From: Utricularia gibba
Lineage: Eukaryota; Streptophyta; Magnoliopsida; Lamiales; Lentibulariaceae
Assembly (NCBI GenBank): GCA_002189035.1
Contig: NEEC01000327.1
Span: 1 to 23,439 of the forward strand
Direction: 5' to 3'
DNA length: 23,439 nt
Shown: positions 11,032 through 23,117 of the stretch, piece by piece
How the letters are laid out: every line of letters begins with the position of its first letter
How positions within the stretch are numbered: the first letter of the stretch is position 1
Notes under the pieces: generated by a model
The model's database searches: none
Seen by the model: the letters and a program-made list of their open reading frames with translations, nothing else
What the model was told of the DNA's origin: nothing
Translations under genes and position numbers: made by a program

Positions 11032-12090
11032 TTGCATAACATGCAGATCCTTGCTCTTCATAGCACACTGTTGGGAAGCCCTTTTCGAGCTCCAAGTATT
11101 ATAATTTGGAGTTACGTTTGTCCGATAACTGTGGACATATTAAAAACAAGCCACAACGAAAAGTGTCTTAGGTGTCCTTTCTTGGTGGCTGCGTCTAAGA
11201 ATGTGCTTCTCGTTCTCGACATTGATGCAAATGGGATACACGGCAAAAGAATCAAATAGCCACTAGAGACATGGTGTATGGGAATGGTGCATCAAGAATC
11301 AGAAGTATCATAGCAACTAATTGAATCAATCAACAGCCAAAACATATGGTGTCAAACTTCATCGGATATGCGATCAAGATGGAAAAAAGTCACATGTTAC
11401 ATCATGAATTTCGTGGCATCACTTATCCCAACACTGTTGTATACTCAGGATATGCGTAAATATTTATTTTTAACAAATCCGGTGCACGTGTGATTTTTCG
11501 GCTGCATCCCGAATGGTGATGCGCAATGAAATGACTACGTCGCACATCCTGGTCCGCGAAGCACCTCTTGCATAACATGCAGATCCTTGCTCTTCATAGC
11601 ACACTGTTGGGAAGCCCTTTTCGAGCTCCAAGTATTATAATTTGGAGTTACGTTTGTCCGATAACTGTGGACATATTAAAAAAGGGCCACAACGAAAGGT
11701 GTCTCACGTGGCATTCCGTGGTGACTGCATTTAATAATGTGCTTCATGTTCTCGAAATTGATGCGAACAACATACAAGGCAAAAGAATCAAATAGCCACT
11801 AGAGACATGGTATACGGGAATGGTGCATCAAGAATCAGAAGTATCATAGCAACTAAATGCATCAACATATGGTGTCAGAATTCATCTACTATGCGATCAA
11901 GTTGGAAAAAAGTCACATGCTACATCATGAATTTCGTGGCATCACTTATCCCAACACTGTTATACACTCTGGATATGCGTAAATATTTATTTTTAATGAA
12001 TCCCGTGCACGTGTGATTTTTAGGATGCACCCCGAATGATGATGCGCAATGAAATGACTACGTCGCACATCCTGGTCCGCGAAGCACCTC
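11032..12090 (+). repeat. HOR dimer 11 (A 11032-11567, B 11568-12090)
   Basis: The A tail carries the same B-type base (GCGAAGCACC) as dimer 10, so these neighbouring units look like a recent local duplication or conversion. Confidence 0.93.
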
Positions 12091-13148
12091 TTGCATAACA
12101 TGCAGATCCTTGCTCTTCATAGCACACTGTTGGGAAGCCCTTTTCGAGCTCCAAGTATTATAATTTGGAGTTACGTTTGTCCGATAACTGTGGACATATT
12201 AAAAACAAGCCACAACGAAAAGTGTCTTAGGTGTCCTTTCTTGGTGGCTGCGTCTAAGAATGTGCTTCTCGTTCTCGACATTGATGCAAATGGGATACAC
12301 GGCAAAAGAATCAAATAGCCACTAGAGACATGGTGTATGGGAATGGTGCATCAAGAATCAGAAGTATCATAGCAACTAATTGAATCAATCAACAGCCAAA
12401 ACATATGGTGTCAAACTTCATCGGATATGCGATCAAGATGGAAAAAAGTCACATGTTACATCATGAATTTCGTGGCATCACTTATCCCAACACTGTTGTA
12501 TACTCAGGATATGCGTAAATATTTATTTTTAACAATCCGGTGCACGTGTGATTTTTCGGCTGCATCCCGAATGGTGATGCGCAATGAAATGACTACGTCG
12601 CACATCCTGGTCCGCGAAACACCTCTTGCATAACATGCAGATCCTTGCTCTTCATAGCACACTGTTGGGAAGCCCTTTTCGAGCTCCAAGTATTATAATT
12701 TGGAGTTACGTTTGTCCGATAACTGTGGACATATTAAAAAAGGGCCACAACGAAAGGTGTCTCACGTGGCATTCCGTGGTGACTGCATTTAATAATGTGC
12801 TTCATGTTCTCGAAATTGATGCGAACAACATACAAGGCAAAAGAATCAAATAGCCACTAGAGACATGGTATACGGGAATGGTGCATCAAGAATCAGAAGT
12901 ATCATAGCAACTAAATGCATCAACATATGGTGTCAGAATTCATCTACTATGCGATCAAGTTGGAAAAAAGTCACATGCTACATCATGAATTTCGTGGCAT
13001 CACTTATCCCAACACTGTTATACACTCTGGATATGCGTAAATATTTATTTTTAATGAATCCCGTGCACGTGTGATTTTTAGGATGCACCCCGAATGATGA
13101 TGCGCAATGAAATGACTACGTCGCACATCCTGGTCCGCGAAGCACCTC
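12091..13148 (+). repeat. HOR dimer 12 (A 12091-12625, B 12626-13148)
   Basis: A is 535 bp with the AACAATCC variant. B is canonical. It pairs with dimer 13. Confidence 0.93.
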
Positions 13149-14206
13149 TTGCATAACATGCAGATCCTTGCTCTTCATAGCACACTGTTGGGAAGCCCTT
13201 TTCGAGCTCCAAGTATTATAATTTGGAGTTACGTTTGTCCGATAACTGTGGACATATTAAAAACAAGCCACAACGAAAAGTGTCTTAGGTGTCCTTTCTT
13301 GGTGGCTGCGTCTAAGAATGTGCTTCTCGTTCTCGACATTGATGCAAATGGGATACACGGCAAAAGAATCAAATAGCCACTAGAGACATGGTGTATGGGA
13401 ATGGTGCATCAAGAATCAGAAGTATCATAGCAACTAATTGAATCAATCAACAGCCAAAACATATGGTGTCAAACTTCATCGGATATGCGATCAAGATGGA
13501 AAAAAGTCACATGTTACATCATGAATTTCGTGGCATCACTTATCCCAACACTGTTGTATACTCAGGATATGCGTAAATATTTATTTTTAACAATCCGGTG
13601 CACGTGTGATTTTTCGGCTGCATCCCGAATGGTGATGCGCAATGAAATGACTACGTCGCACATCCTGGTCCGCGAAACACCTCTTGCATAACATGCAGAT
13701 CCTTGCTCTTCATAGCACACTGTTGGGAAGCCCTTTTCGAGCTCCAAGTATTATAATTTGGAGTTACGTTTGTCCGATAACTGTGGACATATTAAAAAAG
13801 GGCCACAACGAAAGGTGTCTCACGTGGCATTCCGTGGTGACTGCATTTAATAATGTGCTTCATGTTCTCGAAATTGATGCGAACAACATACAAGGCAAAA
13901 GAATCAAATAGCCACTAGAGACATGGTATACGGGAATGGTGCATCAAGAATCAGAAGTATCATAGCAACTAAATGCATCAACATATGGTGTCAGAATTCA
14001 TCTACTATGCGATCAAGTTGGAAAAAAGTCACATGCTACATCATGAATTTCGTGGCATCACTTATCCCAACACTGTTATACACTCTGGATATGCGTAAAT
14101 ATTTATTTTTAATGAATCCCGTGCACGTGTGATTTTTAGGATGCACCCCGAATGATGATGCGCAATGAAATGACTACGTCGCACATCCTGGTCCGCGAAG
14201 CACCTC
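13149..14206 (+). repeat. HOR dimer 13 (A 13149-13683, B 13684-14206)
   Basis: A is 535 bp with AACAATCC, the same as dimer 12. B is canonical. Confidence 0.93.
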
Positions 14207-15265
14207 TTGCATAACATGCAGATCCTTGCTCTTCATAGCACACTGTTGGGAAGCCCTTTTCGAGCTCCAAGTATTATAATTTGGAGTTACGTTTGTCCGA
14301 TAACTGTGGACATATTAAAAACAAGCCACAACGAAAAGTGTCTTAGGTGTCCTTTCTTGGTGGCTGCGTCTAAGAATGTGCTTCTCGTTCTCGACATTGA
14401 TGCAAATGGGATACACGGCAAAAGAATCAAATAGCCACTAGAGACATGGTGTATGGGAATGGTGCATCAAGAATCAGAAGTATCATAGCAACTAATTGAA
14501 TCAATCAACAGCCAAAACATATGGTGTCAAACTTCATCGGATATGCGATCAAGATGGAAAAAAGTCACATGTTACATCATGAATTTCGTGGCATCACTTA
14601 TCCCAACACTGTTGTATACTCAGGATATGCGTAAATATTTATTTTTAACAAATCCGGTGCACGTGTGATTTTTCGGCTGCATCCCGAATGGTGATGCGCA
14701 ATGAAATGACTACGTCGCACATCCTGGTCCGCGAAACACCTCTTGCATAACATGCAGATCCTTGCTCTTCATAGCACACTGTTGGGAAGCCCTTTTCGAG
14801 CTCCAAGTATTATAATTTGGAGTTACGTTTGTCCGATAACTGTGGACATATTAAAAAAGGGCCACAACGAAAGGTGTCTCACGTGGCATTCCGTGGTGAC
14901 TGCATTTAATAATGTGCTTCATGTTCTCGAAATTGATGCGAACAACATACAAGGCAAAAGAATCAAATAGCCACTAGAGACATGGTATACGGGAATGGTG
15001 CATCAAGAATCAGAAGTATCATAGCAACTAAATGCATCAACATATGGTGTCAGAATTCATCTACTATGCGATCAAGTTGGAAAAAAGTCACATGCTACAT
15101 CATGAATTTCGTGGCATCACTTATCCCAACACTGTTATACACTCTGGATATGCGTAAATATTTATTTTTAATGAATCCCGTGCACGTGTGATTTTTAGGA
15201 TGCACCCCGAATGATGATGCGCAATGAAATGACTACGTCGCACATCCTGGTCCGCGAAGCACCTC
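14207..15265 (+). repeat. HOR dimer 14 (A 14207-14742, B 14743-15265)
   Basis: Both monomers have canonical lengths and I see no distinguishing change. Confidence 0.93.
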
Positions 15266-16324
15266 TTGCATAACATGCAGATCCTTGCTCTTCATAGCAC
15301 ACTGTTGGGAAGCCCTTTTCGAGCTCCAAGTATTATAATTTGGAGTTACGTTTGTCCGATAACTGTGGACATATTAAAAACAAGCCACAACGAAAAGTGT
15401 CTTAGGTGTCCTTTCTTGGTGGCTGCGTCTAAGAATGTGCTTCTCGTTCTCGACATTGATGCAAATGGGATACACGGCAAAAGAATCAAATAGCCACTAG
15501 AGACATGGTGTATGGGAATGGTGCATCAAGAATCAGAAGTATCATAGCAACTAATTGAATCAATCAACAGCCAAAACATATGGTGTCAAACTTCATCGGA
15601 TATGCGATCAAGATGGAAAAAAGTCACATGTTACATCATGAATTTCGTGGCATCACTTATCCCAACACTGTTGTATACTCAGGATATGCGTAAATATTTA
15701 TTTTTAACAAATCCGGTGCACGTGTGATTTTTCGGATGCATCCCGAATGGTGATGCGCAATGAAATGACTACGTCGCACATCCTGGTCCGCGAAACACCT
15801 CTTGCATAACATGCAGATCCTTGCTCTTCATAGCACACTGTTGGGAAGCCCTTTTCGAGCTCCAAGTATTATAATTTGGAGTTACGTTTGTCCGATAACT
15901 GTGGACATATTAAAAAAGGGCCACAACGAAAGGTGTCTCACGTGGCATTCCGTGGTGACTGCATTTAATAATGTGCTTCATGTTCTCGAAATTGATGCGA
16001 ACAACATACAAGGCAAAAGAATCAAATAGCCACTAGAGACATGGTATACGGGAATGGTGCATCAAGAATCAGAAGTATCATAGCAACTAAATGCATCAAC
16101 ATATGGTGTCAGAATTCATCTACTATGCGATCAAGTTGGAAAAAAGTCACATGCTACATCATGAATTTCGTGGCATCACTTATCCCAACACTGTTATACA
16201 CTCTGGATATGCGTAAATATTTATTTTTAATGAATCCCGTGCACGTGTGATTTTTAGGATGCACCCCGAATGATGATGCGCAATGAAATGACTACGTCGC
16301 ACATCCTGGTCCGCGAAGCACCTC
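15266..16324 (+). repeat. HOR dimer 15 (A 15266-15801, B 15802-16324)
   Basis: The A tail has a single base change to TTCGGATGCATCCC, a B-like A in an otherwise A-type tail. B is canonical. Confidence 0.93.
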
Positions 16325-17379
16325 TTGCATAACATGCAGATCCTTGCTCTTCATAGCACACTGTTGGGAAGCCCTTTTCGAGCTCCAAGTATTATAATTT
16401 GGAGTTACGTTTGTCCGATAACTGTGGACATATTAAAAACAAGCCACAACGAAAAGTGTCTTAGGTGTCCTTTCTTGGTGGCTGCGTCTAAGAATGTGCT
16501 TCTCGTTCTCGACATTGATGCAAATGGGATACACGGCAAAAGAATCAAATAGCCACTAGAGACATGGTGTATGGGAATGGTGCATCAAGAATCAGAAGTA
16601 TCATAGCAACTAATTGAATCAATCAACAGCCAAAACATATGGTGTCAAACTTCATCGGATATGCGATCAAGATGGAAAAAAGTCACATGTTACATCATGA
16701 ATTTCGTGGCATCACTTATCCCAACACTGTTATATACTCTGGATATGCGTAAATATTTATTTTTAATGAATCCGGTGCACGTGTGATTTTTAGGCTGCAC
16801 CCGAATGATGATGCGCAATGAAATGACTACGTCGCACATCCTGGTCCGCGAAGCACCTCTGCATAACATGCAGATCCTTGCTCTTCATAGCACACTGTTG
16901 GGAAGCCCTTTCGAGCTCCAAGTATTATAATTTGGAGTTACGTTTGTCCGATAACTGTGGACATATTAAAAAAGGGCCACAACGAAAGGTGTCTCACGTG
17001 GCATTCCGTGGTGACTGCATTTAATAATGTGCTTCATGTTCTCGAAATTGATGCGAACAACATACAAGGCAAAAGAATCAAATAGCCACTAGAGACATGG
17101 TATACGGGAATGGTGCATCAAGAATCAGAAGTATCATAGCAACTAAATGCATCAACATATGGTGTCAGAATTCATCTACTATGCGATCAAGTTGGAAAAA
17201 AGTCACATGCTACATCATGAATTTCGTGGCATCACTTATCCCAACACTGTTATACACTCTGGATATGCGTAAATATTTATTTTTAATGAATCCCGTGCAC
17301 GTGTGATTTTTAGGATGCACCCGAATGATGATGCGCAATGAAATGACTACGTCGCACATCCTGGTCCGCGAAGCACCTC
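16325..17379 (+). repeat. HOR dimer 16 with hybrid A (A 16325-16859, B 16860-17379)
   Basis: The A monomer is A-type through its 13 bp insertion and then switches to a mostly B-like tail (TCTGG, AATGAATCC, TTTTAGG, AATGATG) that keeps an A-type GGCTGCA. B is 520 bp, with one T lost at CTCTGCAT, one T lost at CCCTTTCGAG and one C lost at GCACCCG. Confidence 0.9.
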
Positions 17380-18437
17380 TTGCATAACATGCAGATCCTT
17401 GCTCTTCATAGCACACTGTTGGGAAGCCCTTTTCGAGCTCCAAGTATTATAATTTGGAGTTACGTTTGTCCGATAACTGTGGACATATTAAAAACAAGCC
17501 ACAACGAAAAGTGTCTTAGGTGTCCTTTCTTGGTGGCTGCGTCTAAGAATGTGCTTCTCGTTCTCGACATTGATGCAAATGGGATACACGGCAAAAGAAT
17601 CAAATAGCCACTAGAGACATGGTGTATGGGAATGGTGCATCAAGAATCAGAAGTATCATAGCAACTAATTGAATCAATCAACAGCCAAAACATATGGTGT
17701 CAAACTTCATCGGATATGCGATCAAGATGGAAAAAAGTCACATGTTACATCATGAATTTCGTGGCATCACTTATCCCAACACTGTTGTATACTCAGGATA
17801 TGCGTAAATATTTATTTTTAACAAATCCGGTGCACGTGTGATTTTTCGGCTGCATCCCGAATGGTGATGCGCAATGAAATGACTACGTCGCACATCCTGG
17901 TCCGCGAAACACCTCTTGCATAACATGCAGATCCTTGCTCTTCATAGCACACTGTTGGGAAGCCCTTTTCGAGCTCCAAGTATTATAATTTGGAGTTACG
18001 TTTGTCCGATAACTGTGGACATATTAAAAAAGGGCCACAACGAAAGGTGTCTCACGTGGCATTCCGTGGTGACTGCATTTAATATGTGCTTCATGTTCTC
18101 GAAATTGATGCGAACAACATACAAGGCAAAAGAATCAAATAGCCACTAGAGACATGGTATACGGGAATGGTGCATCAAGAATCAGAAGTATCATAGCAAC
18201 TAAATGCATCAACATATGGTGTCAGAATTCATCTACTATGCGATCAAGTTGGAAAAAAGTCACATGCTACATCATGAATTTCGTGGCATCACTTATCCCA
18301 ACACTGTTATACACTCTGGATATGCGTAAATATTTATTTTTAATGAATCCCGTGCACGTGTGATTTTTAGGATGCACCCCGAATGATGATGCGCAATGAA
18401 ATGACTACGTCGCACATCCTGGTCCGCGAAGCACCTC
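17380..18437 (+). repeat. HOR dimer 17 (A 17380-17915, B 17916-18437)
   Basis: This is the only dimer after 16.3 kb whose A has a fully A-type tail. B lacks one A (TTTAATATGTGC near 18080), which shifts the repeat-borne frame. Confidence 0.92.
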
Positions 18438-19492
18438 TTGCATAACATGCAGATCCTTGCTCTTCATAGCACACTGTTGGGAAGCCCTTTTCGAGCTCCA
18501 AGTATTATAATTTGGAGTTACGTTTGTCCGATAACTGTGGACATATTAAAAACAAGCCACAACGAAAAGTGTCTTAGGTGTCCTTTCTTGGTGGCTGCGT
18601 CTAAGAATGTGCTTCTCGTTCTCGACATTGATGCAAATGGGATACACGGCAAAAGAATCAAATAGCCACTAGAGACATGGTGTATGGGAATGGTGCATCA
18701 AGAATCAGAAGTATCATAGCAACTAATTGAATCAATCAACAGCCAAAACATATGGTGTCAAACTTCATCGGATATGCGATCAAGATGGAAAAAAGTCACA
18801 TGTTACATCATGAATTTCGTGGCATCACTTATCCCAACACTGTTATACACTCTGGATATGCGTAAATATTTATTTTTAATGAATCCGTGCACGTGTGATT
18901 TTTAGGATGCACCCGAATGATGATGCGCAATGAAATGACTACGTCGCACATCCTGGTCCGCGAACACCTCTGCATAACATGCAGATCCTTGCTCTTCATA
19001 GCACACTGTTGGGAAGCCCTTTTCGAGCTCCAAGTATTATAATTTGGAGTTACGTTTGTCCGATAACTGTGGACATATTAAAAAAGGGCCACAACGAAAG
19101 GTGTCTCACGTGGCATTCCGTGGTGACTGCATTTAATAATGTGCTTCATGTTCTCGAAATTGATGCGAACAACATACAAGGCAAAAGAATCAAATAGCCA
19201 CTAGAGACATGGTATACGGGAATGGTGCATCAAGAATCAGAAGTATCATAGCAACTAAATGCATCAACATATGGTGTCAGAATTCATCTACTATGCGATC
19301 AAGTTGGAAAAAAGTCACATGCTACATCATGAATTTCGTGGCATCACTTATCCCAACACTGTTATACACTCTGGATATGCGTAAATATTTATTTTTAATG
19401 AATCCCGTGCACGTGTGATTTTTAGGATGCACCCCGAATGATGATGCGCAATGAAATGACTACGTCGCACATCCTGGTCCGCGAAGCACCTC
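18438..19492 (+). repeat. HOR dimer 18 with hybrid A (A 18438-18970, B 18971-19492)
   Basis: A is A-type in front and fully B-type from TTATACACTCTGG onward. It has single-base losses at GAATCCGTG, GCACCCG and GCGAACACC. B begins CTCTGCAT with one T lost. Confidence 0.9.
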
Positions 19493-20541
19493 TTGCATAA
19501 CATGCAGATCCTTGCTCTTCATAGCACACTGTTGGGAAGCCCTTTTCGAGCTCCAAGTATTATAATTTGGAGTTACGTTTGTCCGATAACTGTGGACATA
19601 TTAAAACAAGCCACAACGAAAAGTGTCTTAGGTGTCCTTTCTTGGTGGCTGCGTCTAAGAATGTGCTTCTCGTTCTCGACATTGATGCAAATGGGATACA
19701 CGGCAAAAGAATCAATAGCCACTAGAGACATGGTGTATGGGAATGGTGCATCAAGAATCAGAAGTATCATAGCAACTAATTGAATCAATCAACAGCCAAA
19801 ACATATGGTGTCAAACTTCATCGGATATGCGATCAAGATGGAAAAAAGTCACATGTTACATCATGAATTTCGTGGCATCACTTATCCCAACACTGTTATA
19901 CACTCTGGATATGCGTAAATATTTATTTTTAATGAATCCGTGCACGTGTGATTTTAGGATGCACCCCGAATGATGATGCGCAATGAAATGACTACGTCGC
20001 ACATCCTGGTCGCGAAGCACCTCTCGCATAACATGCAGATCCTTGCTCTCATAGCACACTGTTGGGAAGCCCTTTCGAGCTCCAAGTATTATAATTTGGA
20101 GTTACGTTTGTCCGATAACTGTGGACATATTAAAAAAGGGCCACAACGAAAGGTGTCTCACGTGGCATTCCGTGGTGACTGCATTTAATAATGTGCTTCA
20201 TGTTCTCGAAATTGATGCGAACAACATACAAGGCAAAAGAATCAAATAGCCACTAGAGACATGGTATACGGGAATGGTGCATCAAGAATCAGAAGTATCA
20301 TAGCAACTAAATGCATCAACATATGGTGTCAGAATTCATCTACTATGCGATCAAGTTGGAAAAAAGTCACATGCTACATCATGAATTTCGTGGCATCACT
20401 TATCCCAACTGTTATACACTCTGGATATGCGTAAATATTTATTTTTAATGAATCCCGTGCACGTGTGATTTTTAGGATGCACCCGAATGATGATGCGCAA
20501 TGAAATGACTACGTCGCACATCCTGGTCCGCGAAGCACCTC
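19493..20541 (+). repeat. HOR dimer 19 with hybrid A (A 19493-20023, B 20024-20541)
   Basis: A has a B-type tail and several one-base losses (ATTAAAACAAG, AATCAATAGCC, GAATCCGTG, GATTTTAGG, GGTCGCG). B starts TCGCATAACATG, lacks one T in TGCTCTCATAG and one in CCCTTTCGAG, and has lost two bases in CCCAACTGTT. Confidence 0.9.
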
Positions 20542-21591
20542 TTGCATAACATGCAGATCCTTGCTCTTCATAGCACACTGTTGGGAAGCCCTTTTCGAGC
20601 TCCAAGTATTATAATTTGGAGTTACGTTTGTCCGATAACTGTGGACATATTAAAAAAAGCCACAACGAAAAGTGTCTTAGGTGTCCTTTCTTGGTGGCTG
20701 CGTCTAAGAATGTGCTTCTCGTTCTCGACATTGATGCAAATGGGATACACGGCAAAAGAATCAAATAGCCACTAGAGACATGGTGTATGGGAATGGTGCA
20801 TCAAGAATCAGAAGTATCATAGCAACTAATTGAATCAATCAACAGCCAAAACATATGGTGTCAAACTTCATCGGATATGCGATCAAGATGGAAAAAAGTC
20901 ACATGTTACATCATGAATTTCGTGGCATCACTTATCCCAACACTGTTATACACTCTGGATATGCGTAAATATTTATTTTTAATGAATCCCGTGCACGTGT
21001 GATTTTTTGCACCCCGAATGATGATGCGCAATGAAATGACTACGTCGCACATCCTGGTCGCGAAGCACCTCTGCATAACATGCAGATCCTTGCTCTTCAT
21101 AGCACACTGTTGGGAAGCCCTTTTCGAGCTCCAAGTATTATAATTTGGAGTTACGTTTGTCCGATAACTGTGGACATATTAAAAAAGGCCACAACGAAAG
21201 GTGTCTCACGTGGCATTCCGTGGTGACTGCATTTAATAATGTGCTTCATGTTCTCGAAATTGATGCGAACAACATACAAGGCAAAAGAATCAAATAGCCA
21301 CTAGAGACATGGTATACGGGAATGGTGCATCAAGAATCAGAAGTATCATAGCAACTAAATGCATCAACATATGGTGTCAGAATTCATCTACTATGCGATC
21401 AAGTTGGAAAAAAGTCACATGCTACATCATGAATTTCGTGGCATCACTTATCCCAACACTGTTATACACTCTGGATATGCGTAAATATTTATTTTAATGA
21501 ATCCCGTGCACGTGTGATTTTTAGGATGCACCCCGAATGATGATGCGCAATGAAATGACTACGTCGCACATCCTGGTCCGCGAAGCACCTC
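20542..21591 (+). repeat. HOR dimer 20 with hybrid A (A 20542-21071, B 21072-21591)
   Basis: A has a run of seven As before GCCAC in place of AAAAACAAGCC (shared with the last A at 23118), a B-type tail, and a 4 bp deletion (AGGA) near 21008. B has lost one base at AAAAAAGGCC and one at ATTTATTTTAATG. Confidence 0.9.
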
Positions 21592-22598
21592 TTGCATAAC
21601 ATGCAGATCCTTGCTCTTCATAGCACACTGTTGGGAAGCCCTTTTCGAGCTCCAAGTATTATAATTTGGAGTTACGTTTGTCCGATAACTGTGGACATAT
21701 TAAAAACAAGCCACAACGAAAGTGTCTTAGGTGTCCTTTCTTGGTGGCTGCGTCTAAGAATGTGCTTCTCGTTCTCGACATTGATGCAAATGGGATACAC
21801 GGCAAAGAATCAAATAGCCACTAGAGACATGGTGTATGGGAATGGTGCATCAAGAATCAGAAGTATCATAGCAACTAATTGAATCAATCAACAGCCAAAC
21901 ATATGGTGTCAAACTTCATCGGATATGCGATCAAGATGGAAAAAAGTCACATGTTACATCATGAATTTCGTGGCATCACTTATCCCAACACTGTTATATA
22001 CTCTGGATATGCGTAAATATTTATTTTTAATGAATCCCGTGCACGTGTGATTTTTAGGCTGCACCCGAATGATGATGCGCAATGAAATGACTACGTCGCA
22101 CATCCTGGTACGCGAAGCACCTCTTGCATAACATGCAGATCCTTGCTCTTCATAGCACACTGTTGGGAAGCCCTTTCGAGCTCCAAGTATTATAATTTGG
22201 AGTTACGTTTTGTCCGATAACTGTGGACATATTAAAAAGGGCCACAACGAAAGGTGTCTCACGTGGCATTCCGTGGTGACTGCATTTAATAATGTGCTTC
22301 ATGTTCTCGAAATTGATGCGAACAACATACAAGGCAAAAGAATCAAATAGCCACTAGAGACATGGTATACGGGAATGGTGCATCAAGAATCAGAAGTATC
22401 ATAGCAACTAAATGCATCAACATATGGTGTCAGAATTCATCTACTATGCGATCAAGTTGGAAAAAAGTCACATGCTACATCATGAATTTCGTGGCATCAC
22501 TTATCCCAACACTGTTACACTCTGGATATGCGTAAATATTTATTTTTAATGAATCAATGAAATGACTACGTCGCACATCCTGGTCCGCGAAGCACCTC
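21592..22598 (+). repeat. HOR dimer 21 with hybrid A and a deleted B (A 21592-22123, B 22124-22598)
   Basis: The A tail is mostly B-like with GGCTGCACCCG and TTATATACTCTGG, closely matching the hybrid of dimer 16. B is only 475 bp. It lacks 45 bp at junction 22555/22556 (AATGAATC joined to AATGAAATG), which removes the CACGTG palindrome, and two bases in CTGTTACACTC. Confidence 0.9.
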
Positions 22599-23117
22599 TT
22601 GCATAACATGCAGATCCTTGCTCTTCATAGCACACTGTTGGGAAGCCCTTTTCGAGCTCCAAGTATTATAATTTGGAGTTACGTTTGTCCGATAACTGTG
22701 GACATATTAAAAAAGCCACAAACGAAAAGTGTCTCACGTGCATTCCTTGGTGACTGCATTTAAATGTGCTTCATGTTCTCGAATTGATGCGAACAACATA
22801 CAAGGCAAAAGAATCAAATAGCCACTAGAGACATGGTATACGGGAATGGTGCATCAAGAATCAGAAGTATCATAGCAACTAAATGCATCAACAAAATGGT
22901 GTCAGAATTCATCTACTATGCGATCAAGTTGGAAAAAAGTCACATGCTACATCATGAATTTCGTGGCATCACTTATCCCAACACTGTTATACACTCTGGA
23001 TATGCGTAAATATTTATTTTTAATGAATCCCGTGCACGTGTGATTTTTAGGATGCACCCCGAATGATGATGCGCAATGAAATGACTACGTCGCACATCCT
23101 GGTCCGCGAAGCACCTC
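22599..23117 (+). repeat. Extra B-like chimeric monomer that breaks A/B alternation
   Basis: Where an A is expected, a second B-like monomer of 519 bp follows directly on a B. Its variable segment mixes types: A-like AAAAGTGTC, then B-like TCACGTG, then an intermediate CATTCCTTGGTGACTGC. From ATGCGAACAACATAC it is B-type, including the central region without the 13 bp insertion and the tail. It also has small changes (ACAAACG, TTTAAATGTGC, CAACAAAATGG). Confidence 0.88.
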
